From Candidatus Aenigmatarchaeota archaeon (GTDB lineage: Archaea > Aenigmatarchaeota > Aenigmatarchaeia > Aenigmatarchaeales > Aenigmatarchaeaceae): DNA of 8,700 nt. Below the pieces are notes generated by a model, which had not been told where the DNA came from, made no database searches, and saw only the letters and a program-made list of their open reading frames with translations. Positions 1-5,337 of the stretch are shown here, piece by piece. The position numbers and the translations under genes were made by a program. The stretch covers positions 1 to 8,700 of the forward strand of contig JAQUSH010000027.1 of assembly GCA_028715225.1 (NCBI GenBank), in the 5' to 3' direction. How positions within the stretch are numbered: position 1 is the first letter of the stretch; each line of letters starts with the position of its first letter.

Positions 1-154
1 GTTACAAGGATAGCATATGCCCAAGGTCCATAACTTGACAGCCATGTCTGTGTTTTGAACCAGTTTTGTATTGCTTCATTCCAAGCCAGTGCTGCAACCA
101 ATCCGAAAGCTGCTGTAATCAAAGCTGATATTTTTCAATAACTTCTTTTTTCAT
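1..154 (-). pseudogene. DUF5654 family small membrane protein, 5' part, apparent frameshift, runs off the window
   Basis: Reading starts at an ATG at 154, preceded by a GTGAT Shine-Dalgarno-like site at 158-162 (3-nt spacing). It gives MKKEVIEK and then meets a stop after three more codons. One frame over, the sequence from about 134 to the window edge stays open and reads ISALITAAFGLVAALAWNEA, then IQNWF and a hydrophobic stretch. This is the recognisable DUF5654 pattern: a short archaeal membrane protein of unknown role, with a helix rich in Ala and a conserved LAWNEAI. The two halves would join as MKKEVIEKISALITAA if the run of five A at 131-135 (minus strand) had six. So a one-base loss in a homopolymer breaks the gene, either as a real mutation or as a sequencing error. 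The second frame has its own upstream TGA and no good start. The C-terminus lies outside the window. Family call is from pattern recognition. Confidence 0.72.
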
Positions 155-193
155 AAAATCACATTTTGATTAAATCTTTTCTAAAAGTTTAGA

Positions 194-269
194 TGGTGGG
201 TCGGACAGGATTTGAACCTGTGATATCTGCCTTGTAAGGGCAGCGTCTTAACCGCTGGACCACCGACCC
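194..269 (-). tRNA. tRNA-Val (anticodon UAC)
   Basis: The minus strand folds into a full cloverleaf. The acceptor stem is GGGTCGG/CCGACCC (263-269 with 198-204). The D arm is closed by GTC/GAC with GG in its loop. The anticodon stem is CTGCC/GGCAG around loop CTTACAA, with anticodon TAC at 234-236. The variable loop is short and the T arm is ACAGG-TTCAAAT-CCTGT. Discriminator A at 197 is followed by CCA at 194-196, so the 3' CCA is encoded. No intron is present. Anticodon UAC reads valine codons GUA/GUG. The gene lies downstream of the 258-aa gene on the same strand. Confidence 0.96.
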
Positions 270-294
270 ATACTTATATTTAGCGATAATGAAG

Positions 295-306
295 TATAAA
301 AATATA
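295..306 (-). promoter_or_regulatory. TATA-like box for the tRNA-Val gene
   Basis: The minus strand reads TATATTTTTATA here, containing a TTTTTATA match to the archaeal TATA consensus. Its centre is about 31 nt upstream of the tRNA 5' end at 269, close to the usual archaeal TATA-to-start distance once a short 5' leader is allowed. The same T-rich stretch lies just after the stop codon of the 258-aa gene (316-318), so it may also act as an oligo-T terminator for the upstream unit. Assigned from position and composition only. Confidence 0.45.
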
Positions 307-315
307 GAAGTATTC

Positions 316-1092
316 TTATTTTTTCTTCTTACTTCTCGTAGATGAATTATCTCTATATTTTATCCCACTCTTATTTTTAAGACGACTTTCAAAATAAATT
401 ACAATCGCGGATGCTATAATCGATACACCAAGACCAAATAGAAAATCTCGATACATTCTTGTATAATTATCACTAGCTCTTATTTTAAATTGGTGGTTAT
501 CAATATCTTCTGGATTAAAATTAATTTGAATTATTTTTGAGGAACTAAATAAACGTTCTGTAATACCTTTAATTGGATATAAACACTCCTCCTCACAATT
601 ATAATGGTTGCCCAGTTTAAATATTACATTTGGAGTACAACTACCATGAATAGTTATTTTATCTGTATTTGAATAAATTTGAAAATATGCATTTGGTTTT
701 AGATTTGAAGTAAAATGAATGATTACACCATCTTTATTAGAAATGTTATTTAAAATAATCTGAGAATAATATTTATTACTAACATTTTTCCAGATAACAT
801 GGTTTGTTTCATTATCAACTGTAATACTATTTATCACAAAATTCAAATCTACTAACATATAATCAAATTTACCACCATCTGTATTAAATAATATTGAACC
901 TAGATTAGAATCAAAATCATAATTAAGACTAAAACAGTTGAGATACACATACTCTGAATTCTCTCCAATATTAAATTCAAAACTATAGTTTCCAGATTCT
1001 ATATTTTCTGAAAAGGTAGTTGAGAAAAGAAGAGTAACAAATCCGATAATAAATAAAATAACACCAATATCGACTTTATTTGTAAATTTCAT
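316..1092 (-). CDS. Two-TM membrane protein of unknown function, AT-rich
   Basis: I do not recognise this 258-aa protein. It has an N-terminal signal or membrane segment (about residues 8-25) and an external region (about 29-215) rich in predicted beta-strands, Asn and Asn-X-Ser/Thr sequons. Four cysteines (53, 152, 166, 170) include a CEEEC pair. A second membrane helix (about 216-233) is followed by a basic tail ending in KKKK, giving an N-in/C-in topology with an extracytoplasmic loop. The ATG comes 3 nt after the stop of the large surface protein gene, with no clear Shine-Dalgarno (only GGTAA nearby), so co-transcription and perhaps translational re-initiation are likely. Its base composition is visibly lower in GC than its neighbours (about 25% in three lines counted by hand), which may mean recent arrival or relaxed selection. 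A role alongside the large surface protein is a guess from position. Confidence 0.8.
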   Translation of the reverse strand: MKFTNKVDIGVILFIIGFVTLLFSTTFSENIESGNYSFEFNIGENSEYVYLNCFSLNYDFDSNLGSILFNTDGGKFDYMLVDLNFVINSITVDNETNHVIWKNVSNKYYSQIILNNISNKDGVIIHFTSNLKPNAYFQIYSNTDKITIHGSCTPNVIFKLGNHYNCEEECLYPIKGITERLFSSSKIIQINFNPEDIDNHQFKIRASDNYTRMYRDFLFGLGVSIIASAIVIYFESRLKNKSGIKYRDNSSTRSKKKK

Positions 1093-1095
1093 ATT

Positions 1096-3477
1096 TTACC
1101 GCTTAAATCTGTCTTTAAGCTTGTCTCCGAATCCTTTGTTGTAAGAATATTTCAATTTCTTTGCAATTTTTGTTTTAGGCTTTACTTTATTGAAATATAT
1201 TATGACTCCAACCAAGCCTACTCCTGCTATCACAACAAGTATCTGAGGATCTACTACAGACATTGTGAAATTGAATAATCCTGACAAATCAAACAAGCTG
1301 TTACCTGTCATCAAACCAAGTTCATCTTTAGCATCTGCTAACAAATAACCTATCTGAACAAGTGTTTCATATGCTTCTGCATACTTCTCTTCGCCTAAAT
1401 AAGTATCAACTGATGCAAACATACCAGTTAACTGGTTTATTGTTTCATTTAGTTCTGCGCTTACATTTTTTCCTGATTTCAGAGATGAGTTATATGCTTT
1501 CAGTACGTTTTCATATTCTGCTTTGTACATTGTTAAGTTTACTTCCATTTCTTCCTTTGCTGTCTCATCTGGATTTACTGTAAGTGTGATTGTATCTGTT
1601 GCTGATATTGGTTTGTTTATAACATCTGTTCCGCTTGCTGTCACGACTACTGAATATGCTTTTGGCTCAGCGTCAGATGGAATCTTGAATGTAACATCGA
1701 ATGTTTTTGATTTTTCTATGACTGATACGTCTTTAGATGCTAAACTTGTGAACCATGATGAAGGTATTCCGCTTACTGTTAATTTTATTGATTTTATATT
1801 GTAACTTCCTGTGTTTTGCACTGTTATTGTTGTTGCTTTTGTTTGTCCACGATCTAAGTTTAATGTATCTGGAGCCACTACAGCCATCTTTGAAACTTTA
1901 GTTGTTGGTGTTTCTCCTGTTCCTCCTCCGGTACCATCATCACTACCATCATCATTACTTTCTTCTGTTGTTGTAATAGTAAATGTAAATGCCTTTACCA
2001 TAGTCTGAACATCCCATTTGTCTGTTTCACGTGTCGTGTATGCTGTTGCATTAAGTGAGCATGTTCCAGCAGTACAATCAAATGTTGTGCTATTTGCTAC
2101 AGTATTAAATGATGCTAGAGTAGCCGTAGTGATGTTAGAAAAGTTATTAATTTTATCAACAGGTGTGCTAATAGTCAATCCTCCGCTAGCAACTTTATAA
2201 ACAGTAGTATTCATGACAGCTGTTCTGTATCCATAATTTGTTATATTGAACCAGCATGTACTTAGATTTCCAGGATGCAAATTGCCTGTGCAAGTTTCAG
2301 TTAATTTCAAAGCCGTTTGATCAATTACAAAATTATTATATTCTGTCAAATCGCTATTTAATCCATCTGATACATTTACATATAATTTATATGTACCACC
2401 AAGAGCATTTGAAGGAACAAATGTTTTTAGAGTATAACTATCTACATTCTCTGTAACATTGGTTGAAGCTAAACCTAAGTTGTATTTTGCATCAGTTGTA
2501 AGAACTGAATTGTTTAAATGTTCCATCCAAATTGAAAATGACGCATTTGTAAGTCCTGAAACAAGACTACCATCCCAATATCTTGGATTAACCGCTATAT
2601 TGATCTCACCACCAGGCAAAGCCATATCATTTGCTGGTGTTGTGTTAACTATGCTAACAATAGAATTATTAAGTTCATTTGTTAGATTTGCATAAAGTGT
2701 TAAATTATATGCCTGATCTGGACATCCATTTGTTGTATTGAATCTGATTCCAGTTGAATATAGACCAGGTACATTGTTTGTTTTAGAAGTATCAATAACT
2801 ACCGTTGCCGAATATGAACTGTTTGTTTTAGCACTTACTGTCATTGGTGATGTTAGAGCAAAAGTATAATTCATTTTATTTGTCCCGCTTATAAGATTTG
2901 TTGTATTATCTATTTGCTGTATGTAGATATCATAATCTTCTGTATTGTTTATGTAGAAAATCGCGGTTGCTGTTGTATTCATTCCTAAATTTATTTTTGG
3001 TATTGTTTCCAATCCTATCAAATTAGATAAAGATTGTGGAACTGTTAAATTTACATCAATAAGTTGGTTATCTGACAATAAATTTGAATAATTTAAAGAA
3101 ACTTTACCAAAATATTTCCCAGGAGAAAGTGTACCAGCATTAAATATTAGTGTTACATTCGTACTGCTTCCGGCAGCGATTATAATTTGATTTGTTGTTT
3201 GTCCTTGTATATCTTTAACATAAAAAGAAGCATTTTGAATTATTGTAGAGGTATTTGAATCTGTTGTATTAATATTAATTATGTTTACACCAGCAAGTGC
3301 GTTTGTAATTGTTAGGTTGGTAGCATAGCATGAACCACCAATTGTTGTGTTTGTCCAGTTAGCAACTACTGTTGCAGGTGTTGCAGTGAATGTAACTGCT
3401 GCGTAAACGCCAAAAACTAAAAGACATAGTGCAAAAATCATAACTGGTATTGCGATTTTTGATTTAGACCCCATCAT
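1096..3477 (-). CDS. Large S-layer-like/stalk surface protein with NEW3-type domain and C-terminal membrane anchor
   Basis: The open frame extends to an ATG at 3498 (800 aa), but I prefer the ATG at 3477. The only TATA-like box (3503-3510) would start transcription near 3480, downstream of the 3498 ATG; ATG 3474 is also possible. In 800-aa numbering, the secretion signal is about residues 14-33 (IAIPVMIFALCLLVFGVYA). A long Thr/Asn-rich beta-type ectodomain with many N-glycosylation sequons and a few Cys pairs follows. An acidic/Gly linker (about 508-530, with NDDGSDDGTGGG) leads to a NEW3/COG1361-like Ig-fold domain (about 538-640). Next come a helical, charged region (about 645-727), a membrane helix (about 749-768) and a strongly basic tail ending KDRFKR. 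This is the architecture of an archaeal S-layer or adhesin-type protein projecting from the membrane. Exact function and partners are unknown. Confidence 0.82.
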   Translation of the reverse strand: MMGSKSKIAIPVMIFALCLLVFGVYAAVTFTATPATVVANWTNTTIGGSCYATNLTITNALAGVNIININTTDSNTSTIIQNASFYVKDIQGQTTNQIIIAAGSSTNVTLIFNAGTLSPGKYFGKVSLNYSNLLSDNQLIDVNLTVPQSLSNLIGLETIPKINLGMNTTATAIFYINNTEDYDIYIQQIDNTTNLISGTNKMNYTFALTSPMTVSAKTNSSYSATVVIDTSKTNNVPGLYSTGIRFNTTNGCPDQAYNLTLYANLTNELNNSIVSIVNTTPANDMALPGGEINIAVNPRYWDGSLVSGLTNASFSIWMEHLNNSVLTTDAKYNLGLASTNVTENVDSYTLKTFVPSNALGGTYKLYVNVSDGLNSDLTEYNNFVIDQTALKLTETCTGNLHPGNLSTCWFNITNYGYRTAVMNTTVYKVASGGLTISTPVDKINNFSNITTATLASFNTVANSTTFDCTAGTCSLNATAYTTRETDKWDVQTMVKAFTFTITTTEESNDDGSDDGTGGGTGETPTTKVSKMAVVAPDTLNLDRGQTKATTITVQNTGSYNIKSIKLTVSGIPSSWFTSLASKDVSVIEKSKTFDVTFKIPSDAEPKAYSVVVTASGTDVINKPISATDTITLTVNPDETAKEEMEVNLTMYKAEYENVLKAYNSSLKSGKNVSAELNETINQLTGMFASVDTYLGEEKYAEAYETLVQIGYLLADAKDELGLMTGNSLFDLSGLFNFTMSVVDPQILVVIAGVGLVGVIIYFNKVKPKTKIAKKLKYSYNKGFGDKLKDRFKR

Positions 3478-3502
3478 ATCACTGAAAAAATTACACATTT
3501 AA

Positions 3503-3510
3503 CATTTAAA
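3503..3510 (-). promoter_or_regulatory. TATA-like box for the large surface protein gene
   Basis: The minus strand reads TTTAAATG inside the 23-nt gap before the longest possible start (3498). The box lies 26-33 nt upstream of ATG 3477, close to the 23-30 nt geometry of the boxes before 5301 and 8001. It is only 5-12 nt upstream of ATG 3498. A start of transcription near 3480 would give a leaderless or nearly leaderless mRNA. A GTGAT lies directly before ATG 3477. Based on spacing; no experimental start is available. Confidence 0.5.
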
Positions 3511-3521
3511 TAGTTAACTTT

Positions 3522-3992
3522 TTAGCAGATGTTCTCGCCGACCTCATCCAAAAGCGTTGAATTTATGTAAATTGGCGCTTTCAGACGAACAGCAATCGCT
3601 ATTGCATCAGATGGCATTGTGTCTAAGCTTAAAACCTTGTCTGAATTGCTCATAATCATATCAGAATAATAATAATTTCCATCATATCTGTTAATCTTGA
3701 CAGCTTCTAACGTTATGTTAAAACTTTCTAGAGTCTCAACGAATGCATCATGAGTAACAGGTCTCTTATCGATCTTGTTCTCTAAGCCCAATTGAATAGC
3801 ATAAGCTCTCTCCGGCGAAGTCTCTGCAACTATAGCTTTGCAGTCATAGCCAATAACAATAGTATTGTCCTGAATTTGTAGTTTGTTGGCTAATACATAG
3901 CCGTCTGAAGAATAATGAGAAACAACAGCATAAGCTGTTGTTAAAAGCGCTAAAATAAGCACAATATTCAAAAGGGGAAAGTGCTTTTTCAT
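3522..3992 (-). CDS. DUF151 (bifunctional nuclease family) domain protein with N-terminal signal/membrane anchor
   Basis: This 156-aa protein opens with a basic end and a hydrophobic stretch (about residues 5-23, LNIVLILALLTTAYAVV), so it is probably exported or membrane-anchored. The rest matches DUF151. It has an RAYAIQLGLENK segment where the family has its EA.AI...L region, then RPVTHDAFVETLESF (family RPLTHDL), a strand pair with DGNYYYSDMIM, and LDTMPSDAIAIAVRLKAPIY (family hallmark DARPSDAIALALR...PI). The conserved Arg of DARPSD is Met here. DUF151 domains have been reported to have nuclease activity in plants (BFN), and archaeal/bacterial members are often annotated as bifunctional nucleases. 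Activity of this protein is inference, and an extracytoplasmic position would be unusual. It starts 9 nt after the DUF5679 stop and is probably co-transcribed with it. Confidence 0.85.
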   Translation of the reverse strand: MKKHFPLLNIVLILALLTTAYAVVSHYSSDGYVLANKLQIQDNTIVIGYDCKAIVAETSPERAYAIQLGLENKIDKRPVTHDAFVETLESFNITLEAVKINRYDGNYYYSDMIMSNSDKVLSLDTMPSDAIAIAVRLKAPIYINSTLLDEVGENIC

Positions 3993-4000
3993 GAAAACAC
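3981..4000 (-). other. Short hairpin enclosing the DUF151 start codon
   Basis: The mRNA-sense sequence GTGTTTTCATGAAAAAGCAC can pair over seven positions (GUGUUUU with AAAGCAC, one G-U wobble) around loop CAUGAA. The loop contains the AUG at 3992. The stem is AU-rich and weak and may be coincidental. No Shine-Dalgarno is visible in front of this start, so local structure could matter for initiation. Confidence 0.25.
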
Positions 4001-4001
4001 T

Positions 4002-4151
4002 TTATTTAGCTTTTCCTAAGATCTTGTACATCTTAGTTCCGCATACAGAACAAACGCCTTTTGCGGCCTTCATTCCATTTTTCATAACAACTTCTTCAAC
4101 ATTTTTCATTTCTCTAGTTGCCTTGCATTTCATGCATCTTCCTTCTACCAT
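4002..4151 (-). CDS. DUF5679 family zinc-ribbon protein, 49 aa
   Basis: A 49-aa reading frame from ATG 4151 to TAA 4002-4004 begins MVEGRCMKCKATREMKN and ends CSVCGTKMYKILGKAK. Two CxxC knuckles (Cys6/Cys9 and Cys34/Cys37) separated by a basic stretch (KNGMKAAKG) form a single zinc ribbon. This matches DUF5679, small archaeal proteins of unknown role, and the length is normal for the family. The charge pattern would fit RNA, DNA or protein binding, but that is inference. Translation is well supported by a full GGAGGT Shine-Dalgarno at 4161-4166. A TATA-like box (4202-4209) further upstream suggests its own promoter just after the DUF2283 gene. DUF151 follows 9 nt downstream, so the two are probably one operon. 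Confidence 0.88.
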   Translation of the reverse strand: MVEGRCMKCKATREMKNVEEVVMKNGMKAAKGVCSVCGTKMYKILGKAK

Positions 4152-4160
4152 ATTTATCGT

Positions 4161-4166
4161 ACCTCC
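4161..4166 (-). promoter_or_regulatory. Strong ribosome binding site of the DUF5679 gene
   Basis: GGAGGT on the minus strand, 9 nt before ATG 4151, matches the anti-Shine-Dalgarno end of 16S rRNA. It fixes the start of this very small gene. It also contrasts with the apparently leaderless surface-protein genes of the window, which lack a leader long enough for such a site. Confidence 0.75.
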
Positions 4167-4201
4167 ATTTAAAATAAGTAATATTGTATTAGAACTAAGG
4201 A

Positions 4202-4209
4202 TATTTAAG
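4202..4209 (-). promoter_or_regulatory. TATA-like box for the DUF5679-DUF151 unit
   Basis: The minus strand reads CTTAAATA about 51-58 nt upstream of ATG 4151. A start about 25 nt downstream of the box centre gives a leader of roughly 30 nt, which would contain the GGAGGT site. It sits directly behind the stop of the DUF2283 gene (4218). Confidence 0.45.
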
Positions 4210-4217
4210 CCTTATTT

Positions 4218-4535
4218 CTATCTTGAAATGGATATTGGTATTGATGCTGAGACAGCTTCATGTCCTTTTGCTTTTAATGTTAAAAGCACTGATATTATGT
4301 TTCCTTTGGTAGCTGATCTCATATTTGCCTGTTCTAAATCTTTCAGAAGTTTCTTGTTTAAACCATAAACTGCCTTAGATGCATCTAAAACCTCTATGCC
4401 AACAGCTTTGTTTGCTCTATCAAAATCTATTATAAATAGTCCCTGTGAATCAGCACTAAACTTAACTTCTTTTGAATTATCGTAAACGTAAAGTATATCC
4501 TGTTTCTCATTGTATGAAAACTTAAAACTATTCAT
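4218..4535 (-). CDS. DUF2283 domain protein, putative antitoxin partner of the upstream DUF4258-like gene
   Basis: The 105-aa protein opens with the DUF2283 signature: YNEKQDILYVY (residues 8-18, family YD...D.LYI), a short strand, then GLFIIDFDRANKAVGIEVL (32-50) and DASKAV. The DUF2283 core is usually about 60-70 aa. Here a further 45-50 residues follow (KKLLKDLEQANMRSATKGN... ending SISR), possibly a partner-binding or oligomerisation tail. DUF2283 genes are often found next to DUF4258 genes and are treated as candidate antitoxins; that role is family-level knowledge, not shown here. The ATG overlaps the stop of the upstream frame (ATGA) and is preceded by GGTGA at 4540-4544, a typical coupled arrangement. 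The frame is intact although the upstream partner is broken. Confidence 0.85.
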   Translation of the reverse strand: MNSFKFSYNEKQDILYVYDNSKEVKFSADSQGLFIIDFDRANKAVGIEVLDASKAVYGLNKKLLKDLEQANMRSATKGNIISVLLTLKAKGHEAVSASIPISISR

Positions 4536-4826
4536 AATTTCACCTTTTTCTTTAGATATTTATAGTATGTTATTATTTTTAAGACTTTGTCTTCAATAGT
4601 CACTATAATAACAAGATCATATCTTCTGCTCATATAAAAACTGAGTTTAGTTCTTCCATATAATAAATACATCTTCTATTTTGTACAGATTGCGTATGTT
4701 ATTAATCATATATTCATTTACAAATTCTCTTGAAGGTCTGCCTTTTCTGTCTTCTATCTCGTTTGTATGCTCTGTAAATTCAATTGTTCCTGTTAGTATA
4801 AAATCTAAAACATAATTCTTATCCAT
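4532..4826 (-). pseudogene. DUF4258-like (RelE-like) putative toxin gene, interrupted by a frameshift
   Basis: From ATG 4826 the frame reads MDKNYVLDFILTGTIEFTEH (residues 1-20), then an ERxG-like segment (NEIEDRKGRPSREFVNEYMI) and NNIRNLYKIEDVFII, and stops at 4647-4649 (59 aa). One frame over, the sequence continues as LYGRTKLSFYMSRRYDLVII, then VTIEDKVLKIITYYKYLKKK, ending VKL with a TGA at 4532-4534 that overlaps the DUF2283 ATG. Together the halves give a 97-98-aa protein with a DUF4258-like order: a TxH start, helix, then beta-strands with a VIIV...IIT core. The break lies between about 4647 and 4678, near a TTATTATATGG stretch, and fits one extra base or a missing TA. The second frame has a possible internal ATG (about 4672), so a short C-terminal fragment might still be made. 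The toxin role is inferred from the partner gene. Programmed frameshifting seems unlikely, and a sequencing error is possible. Confidence 0.68.
4540..4544 (-). promoter_or_regulatory. Ribosome binding site of the DUF2283 gene
   Basis: GGTGA on the minus strand, 4 nt before ATG 4535, inside the end of the preceding reading frame. The identical motif and spacing occur before ATG 8490, the other gene whose start overlaps an upstream stop. This supports translation of an internal operon gene. Confidence 0.7.
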
Positions 4827-4849
4827 TTGTTTATTACAGAAATTATCTT

Positions 4850-4857
4850 AGCTTAAA
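4850..4857 (-). promoter_or_regulatory. TATA-like box for the DUF4258/DUF2283 unit
   Basis: TTTAAGCT on the minus strand, 24-31 nt upstream of ATG 4826. This is nearly the same geometry as the boxes in front of the genes starting at 5301 and 8001, so a leaderless start is plausible. The last two positions depart from the consensus, so it may be a weak promoter. Confidence 0.4.
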
Positions 4858-4874
4858 CTTCATTTACCATGAAG
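4858..4874. repeat. Inverted repeat between the pilin-like gene and the toxin-antitoxin-like unit
   Basis: CTTCAT-TTACC-ATGAAG: a perfect 6-bp stem with a 5-nt loop, directly adjoining the TATA-like box at 4850-4857. An overlapping imperfect palindrome TACC-ATGAA-GGTA (4866-4878) shares it. It could be an operator of the downstream module, since toxin-antitoxin units are often autorepressed. It could also be a 3'-end structure for the pilin-like gene ending at 4885. Short enough to be chance. Confidence 0.35.
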
Positions 4875-4884
4875 GTAGTAGAAA

Positions 4885-5301
4885 TTATTTCAGAGCTGTC
4901 AGGTCTGTTTTTACATCAGAGCAGCTTGTAAGGATCTGAACTGCCTTGACGTTGCTTTCAGATATAGATAGAGTGTCTGTTTTGATTGTTCCTATTGTGC
5001 CTGGCTCTAATTCTAAGTTGTTTACATCATTGTATGTGTTAACAGTGTCATCATTCATCAAAACTGCAAATTTGAATTTATTTAATGTCACATATCTTGC
5101 TTCAATCACAGCAACTATTCTACTGTTTTCCCATTTTGGATAATCAGAAGATACAAACCTTACTGTACCTCCGACGCAAGATGTGCTAGGCAATGCATTT
5201 TCTGTATATGTTGTTGCCCAGTTAGCTAATATTGCTGCTATTGCCATTGTAATAGCTATTAGAAGTACTGTTGCAACCAAAGGTGATATTCCTTTTGCCA
5301 T
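4885..5301 (-). CDS. Archaeal type IV pilin-like protein (class III signal peptide)
   Basis: The 138-aa protein begins MAKGISPLVATVLLIAITMA, the classic archaeal pilin N-terminus. A short basic leader ends in KG, where a PibD/FlaK-type prepilin peptidase would cut after Gly4. ISPLVATVLLIA follows and continues into a helix to about residue 28 (ILANW), which serves as membrane anchor and filament core. The rest is a beta-rich head with two cysteines (42 and 127) that could form a disulfide. It may be a structural pilin, a minor pilin or a pilin-like surface protein; no assembly ATPase or platform gene is in the window. It has its own TATA box exactly 23-30 nt upstream of the ATG, giving a leaderless transcript separate from the SpoIIM-family gene that ends 36 nt before it. 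Confidence 0.9.
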   Translation of the reverse strand: MAKGISPLVATVLLIAITMAIAAILANWATTYTENALPSTSCVGGTVRFVSSDYPKWENSRIVAVIEARYVTLNKFKFAVLMNDDTVNTYNDVNNLELEPGTIGTIKTDTLSISESNVKAVQILTSCSDVKTDLTALK

Positions 5302-5323
5302 AGATTATTGTTATTAGAAGTGC

Positions 5324-5331
5324 TATATAAA
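5324..5331 (-). promoter_or_regulatory. TATA box for the pilin-like gene, leaderless promoter
   Basis: TTTATATA on the minus strand fits the archaeal TATA consensus (TTTAWATA) in all positions. It spans 23-30 nt upstream of ATG 5301 in the 36-nt gap between genes. TATA-to-start spacing places transcription initiation at or within 1-2 nt of the ATG, and no Shine-Dalgarno is present, as expected for a leaderless mRNA. Confidence 0.72.
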
Positions 5332-5337
5332 ATTAAC

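Noticed and set aside
1362..2695. Several plus-strand frames of 60-93 codons opposite the large surface protein
   Set aside because: All are antisense to a single intact 800-codon frame with clear domain structure. They are low-complexity and hydrophobic, as expected from the reverse of Thr/Val/Asn-rich coding sequence.
3991..4368. A 125-codon plus-strand frame beginning MKTLYLAFPK
   Set aside because: It lies antisense to the DUF5679 gene and the DUF2283 gene, which both show family motifs and good ribosome sites. Its protein has no recognisable pattern, so it is a shadow frame.
4647..4678. Programmed ribosomal frameshifting to make the DUF4258-like protein
   Set aside because: No recognisable slippery heptamer, stimulatory structure or rare-codon/stop arrangement is visible at the overlap, and programmed shifts are not known for this family. 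A mutation or sequencing error is simpler.
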